A DNA stretch of 64,000 nt, taken from Amycolatopsis benzoatilytica AK 16/65 (lineage in GTDB: Bacteria; Actinomycetota; Actinomycetes; Mycobacteriales; Pseudonocardiaceae). Each line of letters begins with the position of its first letter. Position 1 is the first letter of the stretch. The stretch lies in contig NZ_KB912942.1 of assembly GCF_000383915.1 (NCBI RefSeq), forward strand, positions 4,151,795-4,215,794, written 5' to 3'. Below, one piece after another: positions 38,301-48,107 of this stretch. The position numbers were made by a program, and so were the translations under genes. The notes below the pieces were generated by a model. That model did not search any database, had not been told where the DNA came from, and was given only the letters and a program-made list of their open reading frames with translations.

Positions 38301-39620
38301 TCACGCTCCGGCGGGCACCCAGTTCCCGTGGAAGCCGTGCGGGACCCGGTCCGGCAGGTGTACCGCGGCGACGGTTTCCAGAGTGCCCGCATCGAGCACG
38401 ACAAGATCGCTGCGCGCCTCGGCCGCGTCGTAGACATAGCCCATCAGCACGCCCTCGTCCTCGCCCGCGTCCGGCCGGGACGGGACGAACACGAACTCGC
38501 CCGGCTCGCGCCCGGCGCCGAAGCGGCGCGCTTCGGTGCTGCCCTTGTGCAGGTCGTGCTTGTACACCGCACCGACGCTTCCGGCCCGGTCGTCCACCGC
38601 CGTGGAGTAGCCGTAGCGGTGCGGGAGGCCGACCAGTCGCTCGTCGACGCGCGGGAATTCCTGGCCGCGGTCGTCGATGCGCTCCTCGGCCACTTTTCCG
38701 GCCGCGAGGTCGACCGTCCACCGGTCCAGCGTCGGTTCGCCCTCGGCCGGACCGTGCAGCGCGCGGTCGAACATCTTCGGGTGGCGCACGACGTCGAGCA
38801 CGATCCGGTCGCCGTCGTCGTAGGCGTTGAGCGGGTGGAAGACATAGCACTGCCCGATGTCGAACCAGCGGACATCGCCGTTGTCCCCCTCGCGCGGCAT
38901 CACGCCGACGCGCGCCGGATAGTCCGGATTCCACCGGTAGGGCAAGGCGCTCACTCCGCGGCCGGTGCGCGCGGTCAGCGGGTCCGGCACGTCGACCGGC
39001 ACCGGGGCCTGGTCCAGGTCCAAGGTCACCGGCAGGTCGTAGAACACGACGTGCCGTTCGGTGAGCGAGAAGTCGTGCATCATCGGCGCGCCGGTCACCT
39101 CGACGTCGACGGTGCGCCGTACCCGGCCGTCCGCCCCGACGACCGAGTACTGCACGCGGTTGCCCACCCCGAACTGGTAGGAGACGGCGTGCAGCTCGCC
39201 GGTCCGCGGGTCGCGCTTGGGATGCGCGGTGTAGCCGCCGCCAGGCAGCGTGCCGCCGAAGTCGCAGACGCCGAGGGTGTCCAGTTCCTCGCTGAGCTCC
39301 CACTGCGGCAGGCCGCCTTCGACCAGCGCGATCGTTCGCCCGGCGTGCCCGATCACGTTGGTGTTCGCGCCGCCTTCGGCAGTGCCGACCCGACGGCTGC
39401 GGTACCACTCGGCCCGCCCGCCGCGCAGCCGCACGCCGTGCACCATGCCGCGGCCGAGGAACCAGTGGTGCGTTTCCGGGTCCGGATGCTCCGCGTTCGG
39501 CCCGTTGCGCAGGTACCGGCCGTCCAGGTACTCGGGCAGCTGCCCGGTGACGACCAGCCGCGTGCTCGTGTACTCGCGCTCGATCGGCGCGAAGTTCCCT
39601 TCCAGGAAGTGATTGCCCAT
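38301..39620 (-). CDS. Carotenoid cleavage oxygenase-family enzyme
   Basis: 439 residues, seven-bladed propeller dioxygenase. RYLRNGPNAEHPDPETHHWFLGRGMVHGV-type N-terminus is typical (RNGPN, then G-x-GMVHG). The four iron-ligand His lie in YTAHPKRD, MMHDFSLT, FHPLNAY and HGFHGNW, all conserved. It likely cleaves a carotenoid, stilbene or other conjugated alkene. Divergent from a TetR regulator across a 68-bp gap holding two identical-type operators. ATG start. Confidence 0.93.
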   Translation of the reverse strand: MGNHFLEGNFAPIEREYTSTRLVVTGQLPEYLDGRYLRNGPNAEHPDPETHHWFLGRGMVHGVRLRGGRAEWYRSRRVGTAEGGANTNVIGHAGRTIALVEGGLPQWELSEELDTLGVCDFGGTLPGGGYTAHPKRDPRTGELHAVSYQFGVGNRVQYSVVGADGRVRRTVDVEVTGAPMMHDFSLTERHVVFYDLPVTLDLDQAPVPVDVPDPLTARTGRGVSALPYRWNPDYPARVGVMPREGDNGDVRWFDIGQCYVFHPLNAYDDGDRIVLDVVRHPKMFDRALHGPAEGEPTLDRWTVDLAAGKVAEERIDDRGQEFPRVDERLVGLPHRYGYSTAVDDRAGSVGAVYKHDLHKGSTEARRFGAGREPGEFVFVPSRPDAGEDEGVLMGYVYDAAEARSDLVVLDAGTLETVAAVHLPDRVPHGFHGNWVPAGA

Positions 39621-39636
39621 GTCCCGCTCCCAGTTT

Positions 39637-39673
39637 CATAACGTGGTTATGGACCCGGTATAACAGAGTTATA
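39637..39673. promoter_or_regulatory. Twin TetR operators (two 15-bp palindromes)
   Basis: CATAAC-GTG-GTTATG at 39637-39651 and TATAAC-AGA-GTTATA at 39659-39673. Both fit YATAAC-N3-GTTATR, with centres 22 bp apart (two helical turns), in the divergent promoter. This strongly suggests cooperative binding by the adjacent TetR, controlling itself and the carotenoid oxygenase. Confidence 0.85.
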
Positions 39674-39688
39674 GGGATACTGGCAACC

Positions 39689-40348
39689 ATGAGCGAGCGG
39701 ACCCGGAGCGAACAGACGCGGGCGAACCTGGTGACGGCGGCGATCCGGCTGCTCGGCCAGGGCGGGACTGAGGCCCTGCAAGCGCGCAAACTGGCCGCGG
39801 AGATCGGCGCGTCCACGATGGCCGTCTACACCTACTTCGGCGGCATGTCCGGACTCACCGAGGCCGTTGCCCGCGAAGGGTTCAGACGACTGACCGCGAA
39901 CCTGACGGAGGTCGAGCGGACCGGCGATCCAGTAGCCGACCTGTACGGGCTGGCGCTCGCCTATCGCCGGACCGCGGTGGACCACCCGGAACTGTTCACG
40001 CTGATGTTCCGCGAGGCCGGCGCTCGGGGGCAGGCAGTGAGCGACCTCGTCCGGGCGAACGCGGAGGTCGAAGCCGCCGACTCGTTCCGCAGCCTGGTCG
40101 CCGCCACCGAACGCGCGATCGCCGCCCAGCGGCTGTACGGCGAGCCGATCTCGGTCGCGTCGCAGATCTGGAGCGCCCTGCACGGCTACGTGACACTCGA
40201 ACTCCTCGGCCACTTCGGGACGGAGGACCGGGGAGTGACGGAGGTCATGGGCCCGCTGGGCGTGACCTTGATGATCGGCCTCGGCGATAAACCGGACATG
40301 GCTCGCGCTTCAGCGGCCACCTTCGCCCGGACGGCACCGGCCGAATAG
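39689..40348 (+). CDS. TetR-family regulator
   Basis: 219 residues. N-terminal HTH: LVTAAIRLLGQGGTEALQARKLAAEIGASTMAVYTYF (recognition helix near 36-46). The C-terminal part resembles TetR_C_33-like ligand domains (LAYRRTAVDHPELFTLMFREAG). Divergent from the carotenoid-oxygenase gene, with twin operators between. Likely senses the oxygenase substrate or product. Confidence 0.92.
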   Translation: MSERTRSEQTRANLVTAAIRLLGQGGTEALQARKLAAEIGASTMAVYTYFGGMSGLTEAVAREGFRRLTANLTEVERTGDPVADLYGLALAYRRTAVDHPELFTLMFREAGARGQAVSDLVRANAEVEAADSFRSLVAATERAIAAQRLYGEPISVASQIWSALHGYVTLELLGHFGTEDRGVTEVMGPLGVTLMIGLGDKPDMARASAATFARTAPAE

Positions 40349-40589
40349 CCGCACGTTGGCCGCCGAGTCCGCTTTCCTGCCTCCCGTAGCCTATTCGTGA
40401 CCTGATCTCGCCACCGCCTGAAACCTTCCGTACACGGTCGGTCGTTTTCGCCGGCGAACCCTGGAACGCGCCGTGCTTGCCTGTCACCCTCGAATCGGTG
40501 CGCCCGGTCACAACTGCACAGCGAATTCAGGGAAAGGCAACTTTCCGGCGATTCGCTGCGTCTTAGGCTGTGTGGGTGAGGGGGTGCGG

Positions 40590-41501
40590 GTGAACGAGCC
40601 AACCGAGGGCCGGCGGCGGGTCAGCCGCCGGTCGTTGCTGATCGCGGGGGCTTCGGGCCTCGGCGTGGCCGGGCTCGCGGCGGGGACCGCGACCGGAGTC
40701 GTGCCGTTCAACCAGGCGTTGCAGCGCGCGCTGGGCGTCGCATCGTCCACTCCGGTCACTCAGCTGGGCAGCATGCGGGTGGAACGGGTGTACTCGCACG
40801 CCCGCGGCCGCCAGGTCGATCTCGTTTTCCTGTTGCCGAGCAAAAAGCCCCCGGCCGGCCTGCCGATGTCGCTGATGCTGCACGGCCTGCACGGTTCCGC
40901 CCGCACCGCCGCGCCGAGCGGGCTGCTGAAGCAGCTCGGCAGCGACGTCGCACGCAAGGCGGTGCCCGCGTACGGCTACGTCGCGGTGGACGGCGGCGAC
41001 AACTACTGGCACCAGGTCCGGCCGGGCGACGACCCGATGGCGATGCTGCTGGAGGAAGTCCCGCAGTGGCTGCGCGCCCGCGGTTTCGGCGGCGCGGACG
41101 GCACGCCGTTCGCCTGCTCCGGCGTGTCCATGGGCGGTTTCGGCGCGCTGCTCTACGGCCGCCGCCGGGTCGAGCGCCGTCAGCCGCCCGCCGCGATCGC
41201 CGCGATCGCGCCGGCTCTGATCACGTCCTGGCAGGAAATGGCGAAACGCCGCATTTTCACCGGAATGACGGACTGGACGTCACTGGACCCGCTGCGCCAT
41301 CTGACCGCCCTGCAGGGCATTCCGACAGCGGTCTATTGCGGCACCGAAGATTCGTTCATCACTGGCGTACGCCGGTATATCGCGGAAACGCACCCGGCGA
41401 TCGGGTATACCGCGCACGGGAAGCACAGCGATACCTTTTTCCGGACCACGGTACCGAGCCTGGTCGGTTTTCTTGGGAAGCATTTGCCGAAGAAGGCGTA
41501 A
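40590..41501 (+). CDS. Tat-exported esterase (alpha/beta hydrolase, PF00756-like)
   Basis: 303 residues from GTG 40590. A Tat signal RRVSRRSLLIAGASG and hydrophobic segment precede an esterase-D/antigen-85-like fold: SLMLHGLHGSARTA (oxyanion region), nucleophile CSGVSMGGFGALLYG, acid in GTEDSFITG and His in HGKHSDTFFRTTVP. Mycolyltransferases and S-formylglutathione hydrolases share this fold; lack of the fibronectin-binding segments argues against antigen 85. A GTG at 40584 is an equal alternative. TAGGCT at 40564 may be its -10 box. Confidence 0.82.
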   Translation: MNEPTEGRRRVSRRSLLIAGASGLGVAGLAAGTATGVVPFNQALQRALGVASSTPVTQLGSMRVERVYSHARGRQVDLVFLLPSKKPPAGLPMSLMLHGLHGSARTAAPSGLLKQLGSDVARKAVPAYGYVAVDGGDNYWHQVRPGDDPMAMLLEEVPQWLRARGFGGADGTPFACSGVSMGGFGALLYGRRRVERRQPPAAIAAIAPALITSWQEMAKRRIFTGMTDWTSLDPLRHLTALQGIPTAVYCGTEDSFITGVRRYIAETHPAIGYTAHGKHSDTFFRTTVPSLVGFLGKHLPKKA

Positions 41502-41525
41502 ACCTGGTGAACGCGTAAACCCGGT

Positions 41526-41924
41526 TCAGGACACCCAGCGAGCGACGACGGAAATCACCCAGAACCCGCCCATCGCGGCGAGGGCGGTCAGCACCGACCA
41601 GCGCAGCCGGTGGGCACTGGTCTCGGCGTCGCGCAACTGGCGCAGGAACAGCCAGGACACGACGAACAGCGGGATCGGCAGCAGCGGCAGCGCCGACAGC
41701 CGGGTGCCGCACGCGACCAGGCAGACGAGCGTGAACAGCGCCAGCATGATCTCCGACGCGCGAACCAGCCACGGGAAGCGCGTCAGCACGGACGCGGCCA
41801 CCCGCTCGCTCAACTCGAGGATGCCGACCGGCGTCGCCGACTGCTCAGCGGACACCGCCTCGCCGGGGTCGGCAGTCTCGTCCCCGGTGGGTGCGGTCAG
41901 CGGCACTGTTGTCATCCTGTCCAT
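41526..41924 (-). CDS. Hypothetical membrane protein
   Basis: 132 residues with an acidic N-terminal ~45 and three membrane helices (about 58-76, 80-96 and 108-130). ATG at 41924 is preceded by GCGAT with no ribosome-binding site; ATG at 41915 is possible. Convergent with the esterase. No family recognised. The 255 bp upstream to 42179 show no gene. Confidence 0.6.
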   Translation of the reverse strand: MDRMTTVPLTAPTGDETADPGEAVSAEQSATPVGILELSERVAASVLTRFPWLVRASEIMLALFTLVCLVACGTRLSALPLLPIPLFVVSWLFLRQLRDAETSAHRLRWSVLTALAAMGGFWVISVVARWVS

Positions 41925-42179
41925 TATCGCGCCTGCCGCGGACGGGCTCGCAGCCGACTCCTGCTAAGGCCCGGCAACCGGCCGGAACGGGCACCGGGCC
42001 TGCACGGCCCGGCCCGGCGGGACGTACTGCGGTTCGGCCGCCGCGACGGCGCCGGCATCACCCGATCGGTCCTGCGTCCAGAATGCCAGAAGCCTCTCCC
42101 CGCCGCCTCGACTTTCACCCGCTCCGGCGCGCGCGGCCCTTGGATTCTCTCCGCGGAACGTGCTCAGCCCCTGCCCCAA

Positions 42180-42234
42180 GTCCGTGAAGGGCCCCTTGAG
42201 GGAATCTGAGTCCCTCAAGGGGCCCTTCACGGAC
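42180..42234. repeat. 55-bp intergenic palindrome, copy B
   Basis: Perfect 24-bp arms (42180-42203 and 42211-42234) with a 7-nt centre ATCTGAG. Arms begin GTCCGTGAAGGGCCCC and contain TTGAGGGA. Same length and same end sequence as copy A at 25460. Confidence 0.9.
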
Positions 42235-42260
42235 CGTCGACCAGGCCGCCGCGGGGAGCT

Positions 42261-42290
42261 GCCGGGAGCCGCCGGGAGCCGCCGGGAGCC
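42261..42290. repeat. Three tandem 10-bp repeats
   Basis: GCCGGGAGCC three times in a row, preceded by one degenerate unit, in the non-coding gap after clpX. Probably slippage-generated. Confidence 0.8.
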
Positions 42291-42292
42291 GC

Positions 42293-42332
42293 AAAACAAA
42301 ACCCCGGCCTCGCCCAGAGGGCGCGACCGGGG
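42293..42332 (-). terminator. Intrinsic terminator of clpX
   Basis: 14-bp stem (42302-42315 with 42319-42332, one G-U and one mismatch, 3-nt loop), followed on the minus strand by TTTTGTTTTG. It starts 15 nt after the clpX stop. Confidence 0.9.
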
Positions 42333-42347
42333 CAGTGAAACCAACCC

Positions 42348-43643
<1,296 letters not shown>

Positions 43644-43820
43644 GGCCGTTGACCTCGTCCCCTCCGGTGCGCGCTGCGCACCTGCACTACTCTTTCGCGG
43701 CCCCGGGTCTGCCGGGCGTTCCCGGGGTCCGACACGCATTGCCATCGACGGTACCCGCCCGAAGGCGTGGGCGGGAACACCCGACCCCTTCGAGCACGTC
43801 GACGACCGACAGTAGACCAG

Positions 43821-43859
43821 CGGGCCGGTGCGCGCCGTGATTCGCCGCGCACCGGCCCG
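43821..43859 (-). terminator. Hairpin after clpP2
   Basis: 14-bp arms (43821-43834, 43846-43859) with an 11-nt loop, six nt past the clpP2 stop. No U tract. It suggests that clpX is largely transcribed independently of clpP1P2. Confidence 0.6.
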
Positions 43860-43865
43860 TCGCGG

Positions 43866-44519
43866 TCAGTTCGCCGATGCCTTCCGGTACGGGAGCACCT
43901 CGTCGATCAGGCCGTAAGCCTTGGCTTCCTCGGCGGTGAGGATCTTGTCCCGCTCGATGTCGGCCTTGATCTCGTCCGGTTCCTTGCCCGTGTGCTTGCC
44001 GAGGATGATCTCCATCTGGCGGCGCACGCGCTGGATCTCGTTGGCCTGGATTTCCAGGTCGGAGACCTGCCCGTAGGTGCCCTCGGTGGCCGGCTGGTGG
44101 ATCAGCACGCGCGCGTTCGGCAGCGCCATGCGCTTGCCCGGCGTGCCCGCCGCCAGCAGCACCGCGGCGGCCGAGGCAGCCTGGCCGAGGCACACGGTGG
44201 AGATGTCCGGGCGGATGTACTGCATGGTGTCGTAGATCGCCATCAGCGACGTGAACGACCCGCCAGGGGAGTTGATGTAGATGCTGATGTCGCGGTCCGG
44301 GTCCTCGTGCTCGAGGTGCAGCAGCTGGGCCATCACGTCGTTGGCCGACGCGTCGTCCACCTGCACGCCGAGGAAGATCGTCCGCTCCTCGTACAGCTTG
44401 TTGTACGGGTTGGACTCCTTCACGCCGTAGCTGGTGCGCTCGACGTAGGACGGCAGGATGTACCGCGACTGGGGGGTCTGCGGTGCCCGGAAGTCACCCG
44501 GGAGCCGGAAGTTGCTCAT
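43866..44519 (-). CDS. clpP2: ATP-dependent Clp protease proteolytic subunit 2
   Basis: 217 residues. Catalytic Ser in [12 protein letters not shown], His in [10 protein letters not shown] and Asp in the [15 protein letters not shown] region. [18 protein letters not shown] is the ClpP core. The 30-residue N-terminus is longer than in ClpP1, as in mycobacterial ClpP2. ATG has AGGAGA six bases upstream. Forms the hetero-tetradecamer with ClpP1, 26 bp upstream. Confidence 0.97.
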   Translation of the reverse strand: MSNFRLPGDFRAPQTPQSRYILPSYVERTSYGVKESNPYNKLYEERTIFLGVQVDDASANDVMAQLLHLEHEDPDRDISIYINSPGGSFTSLMAIYDTMQYIRPDISTVCLGQAASAAAVLLAAGTPGKRMALPNARVLIHQPATEGTYGQVSDLEIQANEIQRVRRQMEIILGKHTGKEPDEIKADIERDKILTAEEAKAYGLIDEVLPYRKASAN

Positions 44520-44545
44520 GAGAGGTCTCCTGTGTGCTTCGGGAC

Positions 44546-45151
44546 TCAGTTGCTGTTGGTGAGGCCGCTGTCGCGGGTCAGCACGTGGTCGACGAAGCCG
44601 TAGTCCTTCGCCTCCTGCGCGGTGAACCAGCGGTCGCGGTCGCCGTCCTTGATGATCTGCTCGGTGGTCTGGCCGGTCTGCTCGGCGGTGATCTTCGCGA
44701 GCTCCTGCTTCCACTTGTTGAACAGATCCGCCTGGATCGCGATGTCGGAGGCGGTGCCGCCGACGCCCGCGGAGGGCTGGTGCATCAGGATGCGCGCGTG
44801 CGGGAGCGCGTAGCGCTTGCCGGGGGTGCCCGAGGAGAGCAGGAACTGCCCCATCGAGGCCGCCATGCCCATCGCGTAGGTCGCCACGTCCGGGCGGATC
44901 AGCTGCATGGTGTCGTAGATCGCGAAACCGGCGGTCACCGAGCCGCCCGGCGAGTTGATGTAGAACCGGATATCCGATTCGGCGTCGTCCGCGTCGAGCA
45001 GCAGGAGCTGCGCGGTGAGCCGGTTGGCGACCTCGTCGTTGACCTCGGAGCCGAGAACGACGATCCGCTCCTGGAGCAACCGCTCGAACACCGAGTCGGT
45101 GAGGTTGAGCCCCGCGGTGCCGGTCCGCCCCTCGGGCATGTGCTGCTTCAC
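44546..45151 (-). CDS. clpP1: ATP-dependent Clp protease proteolytic subunit 1
   Basis: About 201 residues. Catalytic Ser in [12 protein letters not shown], His in [12 protein letters not shown], Asp region in [16 protein letters not shown]. The start is chosen at GTG 45151 ([11 protein letters not shown]) because a weak AAGG/AGG stands upstream; ATG 45139 is the alternative and the frame is open further to a TTG at 45235. A GC-rich hairpin (about 45165-45190) sits just before the GTG. No ClgR box was recognised confidently. Confidence 0.95.
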   Translation of the reverse strand: MKQHMPEGRTGTAGLNLTDSVFERLLQERIVVLGSEVNDEVANRLTAQLLLLDADDAESDIRFYINSPGGSVTAGFAIYDTMQLIRPDVATYAMGMAASMGQFLLSSGTPGKRYALPHARILMHQPSAGVGGTASDIAIQADLFNKWKQELAKITAEQTGQTTEQIIKDGDRDRWFTAQEAKDYGFVDHVLTRDSGLTNSN

Positions 45152-45245
45152 GTCTGCCTGCCTTTTCACCGGCGGCGGGCCGCCGGTGAAGGCTGCCTGC
45201 GCCGCTGTCGTGTTCAGATGCTTGAGATCTTGCAACCGACCCTAA

Positions 45246-45287
45246 CGAACTTGGGCGGTGCAGAATGCCTGACACCGCCCAAGTTCG
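45246..45287 (-). terminator. Inverted repeat between tig and clpP1
   Basis: Perfect 15-bp arms (CGAACTTGGGCGGTG and its complement) with a 12-nt loop, starting 9 nt after the tig stop. Probably ends the tig transcript. A TAGGGT just beyond on the minus strand could be a clpP1 -10 box. Confidence 0.65.
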
Positions 45288-45296
45288 CTCACAGCT

Positions 45297-46670
45297 TTAC
45301 TCCGCGGGGGTCGCCACCGCTTCTTCGGTGACCTGCGTCTCTTCGGCCTCGTCCGAGCCGAACAGCTCGGAGAGGTCGACCTCGGCACCCGAGGCGTCCT
45401 TGACGGTCGTGCCGCGCACGACCGACGCGAGCGCCTTGCCGCGGCGGACGTCGGCGTAGATCGCGGTCAGCTGGCCGGACTGCTGGGCCCGCTGCACGTA
45501 CTCGTCCGGGCTGACGCCGAAGCGCTGCGCCTGGTAGATGATCCGCTCGGTGAGCTCGCCGTCGTTGACCGACGTCTTCTCCTTGTCGGCGATGGTGTCC
45601 AGCAGCAGCTGCGTACGGACGGCCTTCTCCGACTCTTCCTTGACCTCGGCGTTGAACTCGTCGAGCGTCTTGCCCTCGGCCTCGAGCGCCTTCGCGAACT
45701 GCGCCTCGTCGTGGTCGAACGGGTGCACCGCGTCGTGCTTGCGGTTCTCGATCTCGGACTCGACGACCTTCTCCGGCAGCGGCACCTCGGTGCGCTCCAG
45801 GAGGATCTCGAGGACCTTGTCGCGGGCCTGGACGCCCTGCTGCATGATCTTGACCCGGCCGAGGCGCTTGCGCAGGTCCTCGCGCAGCTCGTCGATGGTG
45901 TCGAACTCGCTCGCCAGCTGGGCGAACTCGTCGTCGGCCTCGGGCAGCTCGCGCTCCTTGACCGACTGGACGGTGACGGTGACCTCGGCGTCCTGGCCGG
46001 CGAACTCGCCCGCGACCAGCTTGGTGGTGAACGTCTTGGTCTCGCCGGCGTTCGCACCGACGATCGCCTCGTCGATGCCGTCCACGAGCTGGCCGGAGCC
46101 GATCTCGTAGGACAGGCCGGTGGTGGATGCCTCTTCGACGGCCTTGCCGTCGACGGTGGCCGACAGGTCGATCGACACGAAGTCGCCGGTCTGCGCCGGG
46201 CGCTCGACGCCGGCCAGGGTGCCGAAGCGGGCGCGCAGCTCGTCGAGCTGCTCGGCGACCTCTTCGTCGGTGGTCTCGACGTCGTCGACGCTGATTTCCA
46301 GGCCGGCCAGGTCGGGCAGCTCGATCTCCGGGCGCACGTCGACCTCGGCGGTGAACTCCAGCACCTCGCGGTCCTCGAGCTTGGTCACCTCGAACTCGGG
46401 CTGGCCCAGCGTGCGAACCTCGCCCGCGCGGACGGCCTCGATGTACTTGGCCGGAATGGCTTCGTTGACGACCTCGTCGAGCACCGGCGCGCGGCCGATC
46501 CGGCTTTCGAGGACGCGAGCGGGGACCTTGCCGGGGCGGAAGCCGGGCACGCGCACCTGCTGCGCGATCTTCCGGTACGCGGCGTCGAAGTTCGGCTTGA
46601 GCTCGTCGAACGGCACCTCGACATTGATCTTGACTCGCGTCGGGCTGAGCTGCTCGACGGTGCTCTTCAA
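45297..46670 (-). CDS. tig: Trigger factor (ribosome-bound chaperone / prolyl isomerase)
   Basis: 457 residues. The ribosome-binding tail signature [17 protein letters not shown] sits in the N-terminal domain, the FKBP-type PPIase domain occupies ~150-245, and the C-terminal chaperone arms carry an acidic end. Starts with TTG ([19 protein letters not shown]) with AGGAG six bases upstream, so the start is firm despite the rare codon. First gene of the tig-clpP1-clpP2-clpX series. Confidence 0.98.
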   Translation of the reverse strand: MKSTVEQLSPTRVKINVEVPFDELKPNFDAAYRKIAQQVRVPGFRPGKVPARVLESRIGRAPVLDEVVNEAIPAKYIEAVRAGEVRTLGQPEFEVTKLEDREVLEFTAEVDVRPEIELPDLAGLEISVDDVETTDEEVAEQLDELRARFGTLAGVERPAQTGDFVSIDLSATVDGKAVEEASTTGLSYEIGSGQLVDGIDEAIVGANAGETKTFTTKLVAGEFAGQDAEVTVTVQSVKERELPEADDEFAQLASEFDTIDELREDLRKRLGRVKIMQQGVQARDKVLEILLERTEVPLPEKVVESEIENRKHDAVHPFDHDEAQFAKALEAEGKTLDEFNAEVKEESEKAVRTQLLLDTIADKEKTSVNDGELTERIIYQAQRFGVSPDEYVQRAQQSGQLTAIYADVRRGKALASVVRGTTVKDASGAEVDLSELFGSDEAEETQVTEEAVATPAE

Positions 46671-46835
46671 GGTCTTCTCCTCGAGCGGTAAACGATGTGG
46701 GCGGAACGTCCCTCGGGACGGCCCCGGTCACCTGCTGACCGGGACATCCGAGTCTAGGCCAGAGGCGCGACAACTCCGGCTGCGGGGCTCCCGGGCGTCC
46801 CGGCCGGTCAGCGGCGGCGGTTCGGCGGCCGTAGC

Positions 46836-47792
46836 GTGCCCCGGGTGGATTCCGGTCAGCAGCGGGAAGGTCCGGCCGCGGCGGCTGCGCGGCTGACGGG
46901 CATGCGGGTGGTTTCCGCTCGCCCGATGGGCACTGTCAGTGATATAGTGATTACTGACGGAGATCAGAGTTACGAGGTCGTGGTCAAGCGGGCGCACGCG
47001 CCAGGTGCGGCGCTGGCGGAGGCGGCCGGACTGCGCTGGCTGGCGGCGGCGGGTGCGGTGCGGGTGGCTCGGGTGCGCGGTGCGGACGAGGCGTGGCTTG
47101 TCGTGGATCGGGTCGGCGCGGGTTCTGGGTCGGCTGGTTCTGGAGCGGGTGCTGGCGAGGCTGGCGAGGCTGGCGAGGCTGGCGAGGCTGGCGAGGCTGG
47201 CGAGGTCACGGTGCCCGGGTCTGCGCGAGCGGAGGCGTTCGGGCGGGATCTCGCCCGGATGCAGGTTGCTGGCGCACCGGCGTTCGGTGCCGCTCCCCCA
47301 GGCGGCATGACCGAGGCATGGATCGGGACAGCGCCGATGCGGAACGTTGCGGGCGAGTCGTGGCCGGAGTGGTACGCCGAGCATCGGGTCCAGCCATACG
47401 TCCGGATGGCGGTCGACGCCGGGATGCTCGACGCGCCGGCCTTCGAGCGCGCCATCGCCCGGATCCCGGCGATGGCCGGACCGCCGGAACCGCCGGCCCG
47501 GCTGCACGGCGACCTCTGGAGCGGGAACGTGCTGTGGGACGGCCGGGGTGCGGTGTTGATCGATCCGGCCGCACACGGCGGCCACCGCGAGACGGACCTG
47601 GCGATGCTTCGCCTGTTCGGATGCCCTGGGCTGGAGCGGATCATCGCCGCCTATGACGAGGTCGCGCCGCTGGCGGAGGGCTGCCGCGAGCGGATCGGGT
47701 TGCATCAGCTATTCCCGCTGCTGGTGCACACTGTCCTGTTCGGACAGTCGTATGCCGGGCAAGCGGTGGCTGCGGCCCGCTCGCTCGGGTAA
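46836..47792 (+). CDS. Fructosamine kinase-family protein
   Basis: 318 residues. Aminoglycoside-phosphotransferase-like fold: a VVKRA Lys in the N lobe, the catalytic loop RLHGDLWSGNVLW, and ID PAAHGGHRETDLAM as the Mg-binding segment, both diagnostic of fructosamine kinases (FN3K/YniA), which phosphorylate ketoamines for deglycation. Two oddities: a (Ala-Gly-Glu)6 insert from a 9-bp tandem repeat, and an AT-rich stretch of rare codons around 46932-46970, unlike the rest. Start GTG 46836 or 46845. Divergent from tig. Confidence 0.85.
   Translation: MPRVDSGQQREGPAAAAARLTGMRVVSARPMGTVSDIVITDGDQSYEVVVKRAHAPGAALAEAAGLRWLAAAGAVRVARVRGADEAWLVVDRVGAGSGSAGSGAGAGEAGEAGEAGEAGEAGEVTVPGSARAEAFGRDLARMQVAGAPAFGAAPPGGMTEAWIGTAPMRNVAGESWPEWYAEHRVQPYVRMAVDAGMLDAPAFERAIARIPAMAGPPEPPARLHGDLWSGNVLWDGRGAVLIDPAAHGGHRETDLAMLRLFGCPGLERIIAAYDEVAPLAEGCRERIGLHQLFPLLVHTVLFGQSYAGQAVAAARSLG
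47151..47204 (+). repeat. Six tandem 9-bp repeats inside the fructosamine-kinase gene
   Basis: GCTGGCGAG repeated six times, in frame, encoding Ala-Gly-Glu units in a loop between the N-lobe strands and the middle domain. A 9-bp unit preserves the frame at any copy number, so length may vary between strains. Confidence 0.9.
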
Positions 47793-48046
47793 CGCCCGCT
47801 CACCCGGTCGAAGCCCGGCATGGCCCGGCTATTCGGCCACGACCGGCCGCGCAGGCCAGCGGGTCGCAGGCCGAGCGTCTCGGGCCTGCCGCAGTCTCCC
47901 CTCCACGCGCCCAGCCGCGCCCGGGCCGTCGATGCATCCGCCCGCCCGCACCGCCCGGCGCACCCCGGTCGGCCCCACCCCGGTCCCATCCCGGTGCCCG
48001 CCCAGCGCCCCGGCAATCACCGGAATCCCCCGAATCGCCCCAACCG

Positions 48047-48073
48047 CACAGCCGGCTCACAGGAAGCACACAT
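48047..48073 (+). promoter_or_regulatory. Tandem direct-repeat operator, site 1 (sensor kinase gene)
   Basis: CACAG at 48047, CACAG at 48058 and CACAT at 48069: three units with an exact 11-bp period, ending 34 nt before the ATG. The identical layout recurs at 49623 and 51535. Eleven-base direct repeats are typical of OmpR/PhoB-type response regulators. The 47793-48046 part of this gap holds no gene that I can see. Confidence 0.75.
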
Positions 48074-48107
48074 CGCGCCCACACCGTCGCCACGCACGCT
48101 CGGGAGC

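Noticed and set aside
40590..41501. Antigen 85-type mycolyltransferase
   Set aside because: The fold is similar, but the typical mycolyltransferase segments are absent, and mycolic acids are not expected if this is Amycolatopsis-like.
47793..48046. Hidden response-regulator gene
   Set aside because: The interval is too short for a receiver domain and shows no receiver or winged-helix sequence in any frame.
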